From Streptomyces sp. I6 (GTDB lineage: Bacteria; Actinomycetota; Actinomycetes; Streptomycetales; Streptomycetaceae), in NCBI GenBank assembly GCA_003725745.1, contig RHDP01000001.1:5807501-5871500 (forward strand): a stretch of DNA of 64,000 nucleotides. The letters run 5' to 3'. The notes under the pieces are model-generated. The model was given only the letters and a program-made list of their open reading frames with translations. It was not told the origin of the DNA and ran no database searches. Made by a program: the position numbers and the translations under genes. Position 1 is the first letter of the stretch; every line of letters starts with the position of its first letter. Below are positions 29,639-39,083 of the stretch, one piece after another.

Positions 29639-30520
29639 ATGCGACAGTTCACCGCCGTCGTCAACCCCGCCGCGGGCGGCTCCAGCGGTACGGCGGCCCT
29701 GCTCCCGCTGGCCCGCCTCCTGCGGGAGGCCGGGGCCGGGCTCGACACCCGGTACAGCCGCAACCTCGAGCACGCCCGGGAGCTGGCGCGGGAGGCCGGG
29801 CGCAAGGGGCACGTCGTGCTCGCCGTCGGCGGCGACGGGATGGCGGGATGCGTCGGCGGCGCCCTCAGCGGCACCGGCGCGGTCCTCGGTCTGGTACCCG
29901 CCGGACGCGGCAACGACTTCGCCCGGGCGCTGGGCCTGCCCACCGGCACCACCGCCCTCGCCGCCGTGCTGCTCGACGGCACGCCCCGCGCGGTCGACAC
30001 CATCCGGGTCGAGTCGTCCACCCACGCCGGGGTGTCCGTCCTGGGCAGCGTCTACGCCGGTGTCGACGCCGTCGCCAACCGGTACGCCAACACCGCGAAG
30101 CTGCTGCGCGGCGCGGCCTCGTACTACGCCGGCGGGCTGAGGGCCGTGGCGGCCTGGCGGCCGGCCGAGTACCGCGTCACCGTGGACGGGGTGCTCCACG
30201 AGCGGCGCGGCTACACCGTGGTCGCCGCCAACTCGGGCTACTACGGCTTCGGCCGCAACATCGCCCCCGGGGCCCGCCTCGACGACGGCGTGCTCGACGT
30301 CGTCGTCATCCGGCACGCGCCCAAGCGCCTCTTCTTCGCGATGATGAACGAACTCAAGACCGGTGCGCATCTGCGGCGCCCCGAGATCGAGGTCCTGCGC
30401 GGCGAGGAGATCCGGATCGAGGCCGAGCGCTCCCTCCCGTACGGGGCGGACGGCGAGGTCGACGCGACCCTGCCGGTGACGGTGCGGGTGCAGCCGGGCG
30501 CGCTGAACGTGCTGGCCTGA
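29639..30520 (+). CDS. Diacylglycerol kinase-family lipid kinase
   Basis: 293 residues. The N-terminal catalytic domain shows FTAVVNPAAGGSSGTAALLP and the nucleotide motif VVLAVGGDGMAGCVGGALSG followed by GLVPAGRGNDFARALGLP, the DAGK/sphingosine-kinase signature. The C-terminal domain (YTVVAANSGYYGFGRNIAPG, GEVDATLPVTVRV) completes the YegS/DgkB fold. ATG 29639 with GAAAGGCGC upstream, 28 bases after the AGPS-like gene, so one operon. Probably phosphorylates a diacyl- or alkylacyl-glycerol. Confidence 0.9.
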   Translation: MRQFTAVVNPAAGGSSGTAALLPLARLLREAGAGLDTRYSRNLEHARELAREAGRKGHVVLAVGGDGMAGCVGGALSGTGAVLGLVPAGRGNDFARALGLPTGTTALAAVLLDGTPRAVDTIRVESSTHAGVSVLGSVYAGVDAVANRYANTAKLLRGAASYYAGGLRAVAAWRPAEYRVTVDGVLHERRGYTVVAANSGYYGFGRNIAPGARLDDGVLDVVVIRHAPKRLFFAMMNELKTGAHLRRPEIEVLRGEEIRIEAERSLPYGADGEVDATLPVTVRVQPGALNVLA

Positions 30521-30522
30521 CC

Positions 30523-30570
30523 GTGCGGCGGCGCTGCGGGCCGCATCCCCTGCCCGCCGCGCCGCCGCAC
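30523..30570. terminator. Stem-loop between convergent genes
   Basis: GTGCGGCGGCGC (30523-30534) pairs with GCGCCGCCGCAC (30559-30570). It lies between the lipid kinase stop and the stop of the minus-strand dehydrogenase. Confidence 0.6.
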
Positions 30571-30589
30571 CCCCGTGCGCGCACCGCGC

Positions 30590-31852
30590 TCACTGCTCGC
30601 GCATGCCCCAGGGCGTGCCGTACTCCGTCAGCAGATCCAGGAAGGGGCGCGCCTCGAAGGCCTCCGGGCCGAGGATGCCGGTCCCGGACCACGCGCCCGT
30701 CGCCAGCAGTTCCAGGGCGACGACCGGGTTGACCGCGGTCTGCCACACCACGGCCTGGCTGCCGTACTCCTTCATCGACCACTCGTTGTCGACGACGTGG
30801 TAGAGGTACACCTCGCGCGGCCGGCCGTCCTTGACGCCCTTCACCCACGTCCCCGCGCACGTCTTGCCCCGCATCCGGTCGCCGAGCGTGGCCGGGTCCG
30901 GCAGGCAGGCGGCGACGACGTCACGCGGCGACACCTGCACCGGGCCGTCGGCGCCGCGCACCGTCACCGGTTCCGTGCGGTCCAGTCCGATCTGGTGCAG
31001 CACGCGCAGGGTGTTGATGAAGTCGGAGCCGAGGCCGTACTTGAAGGTGACGCGGTCCGCGTCCACCCAGCGCGGGATGAGCAGCACCTCCTCGTGCTCC
31101 ACGTTCACGCACTCCACCGGGCCGATCCCCTCGGGGAAGTCGAACACCTCCGGCTCGCTGAACGGCGGAGTGGTGAACCACCCGCGGCCCGTCTCGAAGA
31201 CCACCGGAGGGTTCAGGCACTCCTCGATAGTGGTCCAGATGCTGAACGAGGGCGCGAAGTCGTACCCCTCGACGGTGAGGTTCGCGCCGTCCCGTACCCC
31301 GACCTCCTCGATCGAGTCGAAGAGCTCGTCCGCCGCGTGCCGCGCGAAGACGTCCGAGAGACCGGGCTCCACGCCCATGCCGACGAGGGCGACCCGGCCG
31401 GACTCGGACCAGCTCTCCGCCAGCGCGAACTGCTCGTCGCCGAGCTTGACCCCGCACTCCTCGTACGGGCGCTGCGGATGCGGCCGCGACAGGGACATCG
31501 CCATGTCCAGGTAGTGCGCGCCGGCGGCGAGCGACGCCCGGAACAGCGGCATGACGAACCGGGGGTCCGTCGCGTTGAGCAGGACGTCGCAGCGCTCCCG
31601 CTCCAGGAGCTCCCTGACGGCTGCCTCGTCCGAGGCGTCGATCCGGGCGGCGGAGAACCGGCCGCCTTCCGCGGTGCCGCCGTCCGTCCCGGCGGAACCT
31701 CCGTCGCCGGCCCGTGAGACACCGGCCACGGCGGCCCGGGCCCGGGCCTCGTCGTAGTCCGCGACGACCATGTGTGCGAAGAAATCGCGGCGAGCGGCGA
31801 TCCGGGTGACTGCTGTCCCCACTCCGCCGGCGCCGACCAGCAAGATGCGCAT
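30590..31852 (-). CDS. Saccharopine dehydrogenase-like protein
   Basis: 420 residues. N-terminal Rossmann fold MRILLVGAGGVGTAVTRIAA; RCDVLLNATDPRFVMPLFRA; then GAHYLDMAMSLSRPHPQRPY and VALVGMGVEPGLSDVFARHA, typical of the saccharopine dehydrogenase/carboxynorspermidine synthase superfamily. The C-terminal part (YLYHVVDNEWSMKEYGSQAV) is the catalytic domain. ATG 31852 is chosen over a start at 31906 because the Rossmann motif begins there. Divergent from a TetR regulator 139 bases away. The exact substrate (lysine or polyamine derivative) cannot be told. Confidence 0.87.
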   Translation of the reverse strand: MRILLVGAGGVGTAVTRIAARRDFFAHMVVADYDEARARAAVAGVSRAGDGGSAGTDGGTAEGGRFSAARIDASDEAAVRELLERERCDVLLNATDPRFVMPLFRASLAAGAHYLDMAMSLSRPHPQRPYEECGVKLGDEQFALAESWSESGRVALVGMGVEPGLSDVFARHAADELFDSIEEVGVRDGANLTVEGYDFAPSFSIWTTIEECLNPPVVFETGRGWFTTPPFSEPEVFDFPEGIGPVECVNVEHEEVLLIPRWVDADRVTFKYGLGSDFINTLRVLHQIGLDRTEPVTVRGADGPVQVSPRDVVAACLPDPATLGDRMRGKTCAGTWVKGVKDGRPREVYLYHVVDNEWSMKEYGSQAVVWQTAVNPVVALELLATGAWSGTGILGPEAFEARPFLDLLTEYGTPWGMREQ

Positions 31853-31991
31853 GACCTCTTTCCTTCCCTCTTCATCAGGACTCTTCCGGGACCTGATGAA
31901 ACTCACCGTCCGCTGGTAGCGTCAATGGCGTTGGCATAAGCGCACCGGTGCCGGTACCGGTGGGTGCCAACCGCGTGGAGAGGAGGGGGCG

Positions 31992-32696
31992 TTGCCCAAG
32001 AAGGTGGTTCCGGAGGGGGCGCGCCGCCGCCGTCGCCCAACGAAGACCGGTGTGGTCCTTTCGGAGCAGCTGATCGTCACGACGGCGCTGCGGATGCTCC
32101 GGGAGCACGGTGGCGAAGGGCTCACCGCCCGGCGCCTCGGCGCGGCCCTCGGGGCGGACCCGAGCACCCTGTACCGCTACTTCCGCGGCATGGACGAGCT
32201 GATCCTCGCCGTCGGCGACGAGCTGATCGGCCGGGCGCTGCGGGGATGGGGCGCCACCGACGACTGGCGCGCGGACCTGCGCGAACTGGGGCTGCGCATC
32301 CACGCCGCCTACCTGGCCCACCCGCAGGCCGCGGTGCTCACGGCCAGCCGCGTCTCGGGGCGGGCCAACGAGATCGCCGCGGACGAGGCCGTCCTCGGCG
32401 TGCTGCACCGCGCGGGCTTCCCGGTGCGCGATGCCGTGCGGGTCTACCACTGCTTCATCGACCAGACGCTCGCCTTCGCGGCGCTGGACGCGGCGGCACT
32501 GGCCCTCCCCGAGGCGGCGCGCCGCGCGGACGAGGCGGTGTGGCAGGCGACGTACGCGCGGCTGCCGGCGACGACGCACCCGCACATCGCTCCGGCGGCG
32601 CGGCATCTCGTCGCCGAGATGAACGTGAGCGCGTACCCGGCGGCGCTGGACATGCTGATCGCGAGCGCCGCCTCGGAGCTGGCGCGGCCCGGGTGA
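31992..32696 (+). CDS. TetR/AcrR-family regulator
   Basis: 234 residues from a TTG at 31992 behind GGAGAGGAGGGGG. A basic N-terminus (PEGARRRRRPTKTG) precedes the HTH TTALRMLREHGGEGLTARRL then LGADPSTLYRYFRGMDELIL. The C-terminal domain is of the TetR_C type with Ala-rich helices. Divergently transcribed from the saccharopine dehydrogenase-like gene, the likely target. The basic arm is unusual and may add DNA contacts. Confidence 0.88.
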   Translation: MPKKVVPEGARRRRRPTKTGVVLSEQLIVTTALRMLREHGGEGLTARRLGAALGADPSTLYRYFRGMDELILAVGDELIGRALRGWGATDDWRADLRELGLRIHAAYLAHPQAAVLTASRVSGRANEIAADEAVLGVLHRAGFPVRDAVRVYHCFIDQTLAFAALDAAALALPEAARRADEAVWQATYARLPATTHPHIAPAARHLVAEMNVSAYPAALDMLIASAASELARPG

Positions 32697-32898
32697 GCGG
32701 GAGCCGGCGCAGGAGACGAGCGGACCCGGCAGCGCGGCCGGCCCCGTGGCGCGGTGGCCGTTCGGCTGGTGGCCGCGGCCCCGGGTGGCATGGGCGCGCC
32801 GCCCGGCTGCGGTGCGGTGCGAGCCGATCGGGGAAGGCGGGCCGCCCGCCGTCCGGTGGCGGGCACGTCCGGTGGCGGGCGGCCGCGGGCCGGACGGC

Positions 32899-33902
32899 TC
32901 AGAGTCCCGGGACCTCCTCCAGGCGCACCGGGCGGCGCTCCCGCCGGGACAGCTCGCACGCCTCGGCGACGCGCAGTGCCTCCAGGGCCTCCCGGCCGTC
33001 GCAGGGGTTGTCCAGTTCACCCATCGCGACGCGGACGAAGGCGTCCAGCTCGGCCTCGTAGGCGGGGGCGAAGCGTTCCAGGAAGCCCGGCCACGGCTTG
33101 TCGGCGGGGGCGGCCCCTGCGGTTCGGTGGAGGTGATCGGCGTACGGTCGTCCAGGCCGACGGCGACCGTGTCGTCCTCGCCGCACAGCTCCATGCGGAC
33201 GTCGTAGCCCGCGCCGTTGCAGCGGGTGGCCGTGGCGGTCGCCAGAGTGCCGTCGTCGAGGGTCAGCACGGCCGCCGCCGTGTCGACGTCGCCCGCTTCG
33301 CGGAACATGGCGTGCCCGGCGTCGGAGCCGGTGGCGTACACCTCCACCACCTCCCGTCCGGTGATCCAGCGCAGGATGTCGAAGTCGTGCACGAGGCAGT
33401 CGCGGTAGAGCCCGCCGGACAGCGGGAGGTACGCGGTGGGCGGTGGGGCCGGGTCCGCGGTGACGGCCCGTACGGTGTGCAGCCTGCCGAGCCGGCCCGA
33501 GCGCACCAGTTCGCGGGCCCTGCCGTACCCGGCGTCGAAGCGCCGCATGAAGCCGAGCTGGAGTTCGGTTCCGGCGCGGTCGACCTCGCGCAGTGCCTCC
33601 AGGGTTCCCGGCAGGTCCAGCGCTATCGGCTTCTCGCAGAAGGCGGGGAGCCCGGTGCGTGCGGCCCGGCCGATCAGTTCGGCGTGGGCGGCGGTGGCCG
33701 AGGAGATGACGACGGCGTCCACGCCCCAGGTGAACACCTCGTCGACGGAAGGGGCGGCGGTGGCGTCGATCCGGGCCGCTACCTCGCGGGCCCGCTGGGC
33801 GTCGGTGTCCGCGACCACCAGGGCGCCGACATCGCGATGGCGGCTGAGGACGCCCGCGTGGAAGGCGCCGATACGTCCGGTTCCGATGAGTCCGATGCGC
33901 AT
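32899..33902 (-). CDS. Gfo/Idh/MocA-family oxidoreductase (inositol 2-dehydrogenase-like), one apparent frameshift
   Basis: NAD(P)-dependent sugar or polyol dehydrogenase. ATG 33902; Rossmann motif MRIGLIGTGRIGAFHAGVLS; catalytic region PAFCEKPIALDLPGTLEALR with the conserved EKP; LSGGLYRDCLVHDFDILRWI contains the substrate-binding Asp/His. Near 33110 one missing G in CAGGGG breaks the frame; restored, it runs PADKPWPGFLERFAPAYEAE to the stop, 334 residues. Divergent from the GntR regulator and the ABC importer, so it probably catabolises the imported compound. The order fits inositol/scyllo-inositol type loci, but specificity is inference. Confidence 0.87.
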
Positions 33903-33942
33903 GGCCCAAAGGTGGAGGTCGGCGAAGCACCCTGTCAAGCAT

Positions 33943-33954
33943 TTGTCCTGACAA
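33943..33954. promoter_or_regulatory. Candidate GntR operator in the divergent promoter region
   Basis: TTGTCCTGACAA, a perfect TTGTC/GACAA inverted repeat with a 2-base centre, located 41 bases upstream of the dehydrogenase start and 50 bases upstream of the gntR start. A related TGTTCGGACAA occurs before the binding-protein operon (34859). Confidence 0.45.
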
Positions 33955-34003
33955 TCGAACGACACAACTTCCCGTCAACAGGCCATGCGACTACCCTCGC
34001 AGC

Positions 34004-34777
34004 GTGCCCAAGCAGCCCAGAGACACGACGGACGCCACCGCCCCGCTCCAGCTCAGCGTGGATCGCGCCAGCCCGGTCCCGCTGTACTTCCAGCTGTCCC
34101 AGCAGCTGGAGGCGGCCATCGAGCACGGCACGCTCACGCCCGGCAGCCTCCTCGGCAACGAGATCGAGCTCGCGGGCCGGCTCGGGCTCTCCCGGCCCAC
34201 CGTCCGCCAGGCCATCCAGTCCCTCGTCGACAAGGGGCTGCTGGTGCGGCGCCGGGGGGTGGGTACCCAGGTCGTGCACAGCCGGGTGAGGCGCCCGCTG
34301 GAGCTGAGCAGTCTCTACGACGACCTGGAGGCGGCGGGGCAGCGGCCCGCCACCCGCGTCCTGCGCAACCTCGTCGAGCCGGCGACCGCCGAGGTGGCGG
34401 CCGCGCTCGGGGTGCCGGAGGGCAGCGACGTCCACCTGGTGGAGCGGCTGCGCTCGGCGCACGGCGAGCCCATGGCGCATCTGTGCAACCACCTGCCGGC
34501 CGGGCTGCTGCCGCTGGAGACCGGGCAGCTGGAGTCCACCGGGCTCTACCGGCTGATGCGCGGCGCCGGCATCACCCTGCACAGCGCCCGGCAGTCGGTC
34601 GGGGCGCGCGCGGCCACCGGCGACGAGGCGCGGCTGCTCGGCGAGGAGGCGGGCACCCCGCTGCTGACGATGGAGCGGACCACCTTCGACGACACCGGGC
34701 GCGCCGTCGAGTTCGGCTCGCACGTCTACCGGGCCTCGCGGTACGCCTTCGAGTTCCAGCTCCTGGTGCGCCCGTAG
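34004..34777 (+). CDS. GntR-family (HutC subfamily) transcriptional regulator
   Basis: 257 residues. The N-terminal wHTH is SPVPLYFQLSQQLEAAIEHG, LGNEIELAGRLGLSRPTVRQ, then AIQSLVDKGLLVRRRGVGTQ. The C-terminal UTRA effector domain runs from HSRVRRPLELSSLYDDLEAA to the end (FGSHVYRASRYAFEFQLLVR). GTG start 34004. It lies between the dehydrogenase and the ABC importer genes, so a sugar or polyol is the expected inducer and both flanking promoters are probable targets. Confidence 0.92.
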   Translation: MPKQPRDTTDATAPLQLSVDRASPVPLYFQLSQQLEAAIEHGTLTPGSLLGNEIELAGRLGLSRPTVRQAIQSLVDKGLLVRRRGVGTQVVHSRVRRPLELSSLYDDLEAAGQRPATRVLRNLVEPATAEVAAALGVPEGSDVHLVERLRSAHGEPMAHLCNHLPAGLLPLETGQLESTGLYRLMRGAGITLHSARQSVGARAATGDEARLLGEEAGTPLLTMERTTFDDTGRAVEFGSHVYRASRYAFEFQLLVRP

Positions 34778-34858
34778 GGGCCGCTCCCGCGGGTTCCGCG
34801 CCGCCCGGGCCGGGTGCGTGGCGGGGACTGCTCCCACCGTACGGCGACCGCGTAAGAA

Positions 34859-34903
34859 TGTTCGGACAAAGTATTGACGGGTTGGCGCCGTCCCCCGTAG
34901 AAA
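34859..34903 (+). promoter_or_regulatory. Promoter of the sugar ABC operon with candidate operator
   Basis: TTGACG (34874-34879) and TAGAAA (34898-34903) are separated by 18 bases. TGTTCGGACAA at 34859-34869 sits just upstream and resembles the reverse complement of the TTGTCC element in the divergent promoter at 33943, consistent with GntR control. Confidence 0.45.
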
Positions 34904-34950
34904 CTCACCCAGCCGCAACCGGGCGGCCGGGAGAGAAGGCGGACCCCACC

Positions 34951-35946
34951 ATGCGCAGACCCCGCACGGCAGCAGTCCTGCTCGCCGCACTCGCACTCGC
35001 CGCGGCCGGATGCAGCGGTTCCGGCGGCAAGGGCTCCGAGGAGAAGGCCGAAGGCGGCACCGGCGGCGGGAAGCCCGCCACCACCGAGCGGCTGAGGATC
35101 GCCATGGTGACCCACTCCGGCGAGGGCGACACCTTCTGGGACATCGTCCAGCGCGGAGCGAAGGACGCGGCCGCCAAGGACAACGTCGAGTTCCTGTACG
35201 CCGCGAACAAGGAGGGCAAGGAGCAGGCCCAGCTCGTGCAGGCCTACATCGACCAGGAGGTCGACGGCATCGTCGTCACCCTCGCCAAGCCCGAGGCGCT
35301 CAGGGACGTCGTCGGGAAGGCCGTCGCCGCCGGCATACCCGTCGTCACCATCAACTCCGGCGGGCAGTTCTCCCGGGAACTCGGCGCGCTCGGCCACATC
35401 GGCCAGGACGAGTCGGTCGCCGGCGAGGCCGTCGGCGAGGAACTGGGCGAGCGCGGCAGGAAGAAGGTCCTCTGCGTCATCCACGAGCAGGGCAACGTCT
35501 CGCTGGAGGAGCGCTGCGCGGGCGTGCGGAAGACCTTCGGCGGCACCGTCGAGAACCTCAACGTGGACGGCACCAACATGCCCGCCGCCACCTCCTCCAT
35601 CGAGGCGAAACTGCAGAGCGGCAAGGACATCGACGCGGTGGTCACCCTGGGCGCCCCGTTCGCCGCCGCATCCGTGCAGGCCAAGCGGACCGCGGGGAGC
35701 GCGGCCGAGATCGACACCTTCGACCTCAACGCCGAGGTGGTCAAGCGGCTCAAGGCCAAGGAGATCGGCTTCGCCGTCGACCAGCAGCCCTACCTCCAGG
35801 GCTACCTCGCCGTCGACGCACTCTGGCTCGACAAGACCAACGGAAACGTCATCGGCGGCGGCAAGCCGGTGCTCACCGGCCCCGCTCTGGTGACGGAGGA
35901 GGACGTCCCCGCACTGGAGAAGCTCACGGCCGACGGCACGCGATGA
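34951..35946 (+). CDS. Sugar ABC transporter substrate-binding lipoprotein, paralogue 1
   Basis: 331 residues. Lipoprotein signal MRRPRTAAVLLAALALAAAG with the lipobox Cys at AAGC. The periplasmic-binding-protein type 1 (RbsB/inositol-like) domain shows [50 protein letters not shown] and [14 protein letters not shown]. It is nearly the same protein as the one encoded next (shared [34 protein letters not shown] blocks). It binds the imported sugar or polyol outside the membrane and delivers it to the permease at 37052. Confidence 0.93.
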   Translation: MRRPRTAAVLLAALALAAAGCSGSGGKGSEEKAEGGTGGGKPATTERLRIAMVTHSGEGDTFWDIVQRGAKDAAAKDNVEFLYAANKEGKEQAQLVQAYIDQEVDGIVVTLAKPEALRDVVGKAVAAGIPVVTINSGGQFSRELGALGHIGQDESVAGEAVGEELGERGRKKVLCVIHEQGNVSLEERCAGVRKTFGGTVENLNVDGTNMPAATSSIEAKLQSGKDIDAVVTLGAPFAAASVQAKRTAGSAAEIDTFDLNAEVVKRLKAKEIGFAVDQQPYLQGYLAVDALWLDKTNGNVIGGGKPVLTGPALVTEEDVPALEKLTADGTR

Positions 35947-36041
35947 CCCGGGCCACCACCCACCCGCCGGCCGCCCCCGCGTCCGGGCTCGGGGATACTT
36001 GCCCGGGAGTACGGCAGACACAGCAAGAGGGGCACGGGGTC

Positions 36042-37055
36042 GTGGCAAGGGTTCGGACTGGGGTACGCGCGATCGGCGCGGTGCTGGCGGCGGTGCTCGG
36101 GGCATCCCTCGCGGGGTGCAGCGCCACCGGCGGCAAGCGCGCCGAGGACGCCCGCAGGGCCGCCGAGGCGCAGGGCCGGGCCGCGGTCGACACACCGCGC
36201 TGGACGTTCGCCATGGTCACCCACTCGGGAGACGGCGACACCTTCTGGGACATCGTCCAGAAGGGCGCCCGGCAGGCGGCGGCCAAGGACAACATCGACT
36301 TCCTGTACGCCCACAGCGACGAGGCCCAGCAGCAGTCCCAGCTCGTCCAGGCGTACATCGACCAGAAGGTCGACGGCCTGATCGTCACGCTCGCCAAGCC
36401 CGAGGCGATGAAGGACGTCGTCGCCAAGGCCACCCGGGCCGGTATCCCGGTGATCACCGTCAATTCCGGCTCGGCCGAGTCGAAGGCGTACGGCGCACTG
36501 GCCCACATCGGCCAGGACGAGACCGTCGCCGGCGAAGCCGTCGGCGACGAACTCGACCGGCGCGGGCGGAAGAAGGCCCTGTGCGTCCTGCACGAACAGG
36601 GCAACGTCGGCCATGAGCAGCGCTGCTCCGGGGCGGCGAAGACCTTCGACGGCGACCTGCGGAACCTGTACGTCGACGGCACCAACATGCCCGACGTCCG
36701 GGCCGCGATCGAGGCCAAGCTCCAGACCGACCCGTCCATCGACGCCGTCGTCACCCTGGGCGCCCCGTTCGCCGACGCCGCCGTGCAGGCCAAGCGGACC
36801 GCGGGGAGCGAGGCCGAGATCGACACCTTCGACCTCAACGCGAAGGTCGCCGCCGGGCTCAAGGCCGGCGATCTCGGGTTCGCCGTCGACCAGCAGCCGT
36901 ACCTCCAGGGCTACGAGGCGGTGGACCTGCTGTGGCTCTACCGCTACAACGCCGATGTGCTGGGCGGCGGGCGGCCCGTCCTCACCGGTCCGCAGATCAT
37001 CACCGGGAAGGACGCCGCCGAACTGCAGGAGTACACCGAGCGGGGGACCCGATGA
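36042..37055 (+). CDS. Sugar ABC transporter substrate-binding lipoprotein, paralogue 2
   Basis: 337 residues from a GTG at 36042 ([20 protein letters not shown] then a lipobox LAGC). Same fold and motifs as the preceding gene: [40 protein letters not shown] and [17 protein letters not shown]. The most variable part is the N-terminal linker and the helix after INSG/VNSG. It overlaps the permease ATG (ATGA). Two binding proteins with one permease suggests two ligands or two affinities; a recent tandem duplication is likely. Confidence 0.92.
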   Translation: MARVRTGVRAIGAVLAAVLGASLAGCSATGGKRAEDARRAAEAQGRAAVDTPRWTFAMVTHSGDGDTFWDIVQKGARQAAAKDNIDFLYAHSDEAQQQSQLVQAYIDQKVDGLIVTLAKPEAMKDVVAKATRAGIPVITVNSGSAESKAYGALAHIGQDETVAGEAVGDELDRRGRKKALCVLHEQGNVGHEQRCSGAAKTFDGDLRNLYVDGTNMPDVRAAIEAKLQTDPSIDAVVTLGAPFADAAVQAKRTAGSEAEIDTFDLNAKVAAGLKAGDLGFAVDQQPYLQGYEAVDLLWLYRYNADVLGGGRPVLTGPQIITGKDAAELQEYTERGTR

Positions 37056-38107
37056 CCGCGACCGCACCACCGGCCGGCGACAGGACCGGCCCCCCGGACG
37101 AGCGGCTGCTGCGCACCCCGCCCTGGAGGAAGCTGCTCGGGCGCCCCGAACTGGGCTCGGTCGTCGGCGCGGCGGCCGTCTTCCTCTTCTTCTCGATCGC
37201 CGCCGACACCTTCCTGCGCACGTCCAGCCTGAGCACCGTGCTGTACGCGGCCTCCACCATCGGCATCATGGCCGTGCCCGTCGCCCTGCTGATGATCGGC
37301 GGGGAGTTCGACCTGTCGGCCGGTGTGCTGGTGACCAGCTCCGCGCTGGTGTCCTCGATGTTCAGCTACCAGATGACGGCGAACGTGTGGGTCGGCGCGC
37401 TGGTGTCGCTCCTGGTGACCCTGGCGATCGGCGCCTTCAACGGCGTGATGCTGGTCCGCACCGGACTGCCGAGCTTCATCATCACGCTGGGCACGTTCCT
37501 GATGCTCACCGGCGTGAACCTCGGCCTCACCAAGCTGATCAGCGGCACGGTGTCGACGAAGACCATCGCGGACATGGAGGGCTTCCCCGCGGCCAAGAAG
37601 GTCTTCGCCTCGTTCACCGTCGGCGGTGTCGACGTCAGGACGACCATCCTCTGGTGGATCGGCCTGGTCGCCGTCGCCACCTGGATCCTGCTGCGCACCC
37701 GGTTCGGCAACTGGATCTTCGCAGTGGGGGGCGGCGCGGGCGCCGCACGGGCCGTGGGCGTCCCGGTGGCCCGCACCAAGATCCTGCTCTACACGGGGGT
37801 GGCCTTCTGCGCCTGGATCTCGGGCCAGCACCTGCTGTTCTCGTTCGACGTCGTGCAGTCCGGCGAGGGCGTCGGCAACGAGCTGATCTACATCATCGCG
37901 GCCGTCATCGGCGGCTGCCTGATCACCGGCGGCTACGGCTCCGCGATCGGCTCCGCGGTCGGTGCCTTCATCTTCGGCATGACCAGCAAGGGCATCGTGT
38001 ACGCGGAGTGGAACCCGGACTGGTTCAAGTTCTTCCTCGGAGCGATGCTGCTCCTGGCGACCCTGCTGAACGCATGGGTCCGCAAGCGCGCGGAGGCGAC
38101 GGCATGA
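37052..38107 (+). CDS. Sugar ABC transporter permease (RbsC-type)
   Basis: 351 residues with about 10 helices. BPD_transp_2 features: [20 protein letters not shown] (the conserved GGEFDLS), [20 protein letters not shown], and [20 protein letters not shown] near the C-terminus. Starts within the stop codon of the second binding protein and ends overlapping the ATPase start, so translation is coupled across the operon. Works with the ATPase at 38104 and either binding protein. Confidence 0.94.
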   Translation: MTATAPPAGDRTGPPDERLLRTPPWRKLLGRPELGSVVGAAAVFLFFSIAADTFLRTSSLSTVLYAASTIGIMAVPVALLMIGGEFDLSAGVLVTSSALVSSMFSYQMTANVWVGALVSLLVTLAIGAFNGVMLVRTGLPSFIITLGTFLMLTGVNLGLTKLISGTVSTKTIADMEGFPAAKKVFASFTVGGVDVRTTILWWIGLVAVATWILLRTRFGNWIFAVGGGAGAARAVGVPVARTKILLYTGVAFCAWISGQHLLFSFDVVQSGEGVGNELIYIIAAVIGGCLITGGYGSAIGSAVGAFIFGMTSKGIVYAEWNPDWFKFFLGAMLLLATLLNAWVRKRAEATA

Positions 38108-38916
38108 CGGCCCTCGTGGAACTCGACGACGTCAGCAAGTACTACGGGAACGTACGCGCGCTGGAAGGCGTGTCACTGGAGGTCCACGCGGGCCGGATCA
38201 CCTGCGTCCTCGGCGACAACGGAGCCGGCAAGTCCACCCTGATCAAGATCATCGCGGGCCTGCACCGGCACGACTCCGGCACCTTCTCCATCGAGGGGGA
38301 GGAGACCTCGCTCGGCTCCCCCCGCGAGGCCCTCGACCGCGGCATCGCCACGGTCTACCAGGACCTCGCCGTCGTCCCGCTGATGCCGGTCTGGCGCAAC
38401 TTCTTCCTCGGCTCGGAGCCGACCAGGGGCAGGGGCCCCTTCCGGCGGCTCGACGTCCGCGCGATGCGCGAGACCACCCGCGCCGAGCTGCTGCGCATGG
38501 GTATCGACCTGCGGGACGTGGACCAGCCCATCGGCACCCTGTCCGGTGGTGAACGGCAGTGCGTGGCGATCGCCCGGGCGGTCTACTTCGGCGCCAGGGT
38601 CCTCGTCCTCGACGAGCCCACCGCCGCGCTGGGCGTCAAGCAGTCCGGGGTGGTGCTCAAGTACGTGGCAGCGGCGCGCGACGCGGGGCTCGGGGTGGTC
38701 CTGATCACTCACAACCCGCACCACGCCTATCTCGTGGGCGACCGGTTCGTCCTGCTCAAGCGGGGTGTGATGGCGGGGAGCCACCGGAAGCAGGAGATCA
38801 CCCTGGACGAGCTGACCCGGCAGATGGCGGGCGGCAGCGAACTCGACGACCTGCGGCACGAGCTGGAGCGCGCCCCCGCACCGCGCCATCTCGGCGGGCA
38901 CGACCTGGGGCACTGA
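38104..38916 (+). CDS. Sugar ABC transporter ATPase, single domain
   Basis: 270 residues: Walker [22 protein letters not shown]-loop [11 protein letters not shown], signature [16 protein letters not shown], Walker [14 protein letters not shown] and H-loop [13 protein letters not shown]. Classical RbsA/MglA ATPases have two fused domains of about 500 residues; this one is half size and must work as a homodimer, as in the FrcA/single-domain branch. Last gene of the operon. Confidence 0.94.
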   Translation: MTALVELDDVSKYYGNVRALEGVSLEVHAGRITCVLGDNGAGKSTLIKIIAGLHRHDSGTFSIEGEETSLGSPREALDRGIATVYQDLAVVPLMPVWRNFFLGSEPTRGRGPFRRLDVRAMRETTRAELLRMGIDLRDVDQPIGTLSGGERQCVAIARAVYFGARVLVLDEPTAALGVKQSGVVLKYVAAARDAGLGVVLITHNPHHAYLVGDRFVLLKRGVMAGSHRKQEITLDELTRQMAGGSELDDLRHELERAPAPRHLGGHDLGH

Positions 38917-39083
38917 CCGGGGCGACGGCGGGGCCGGCGGCGGTCCGGGAACACGTCCGGCCCGGGGCACGGGCCGTGCGGGAGTACGGGCCGTGCGGGA
39001 CTGCGGGGGCGCGGGAGTGCGGGGCCGCGCTGGTGCCCGTCAGCCGCCGTCCGCCCCACCACCGCCGCAGACGCTCCGGCGCG

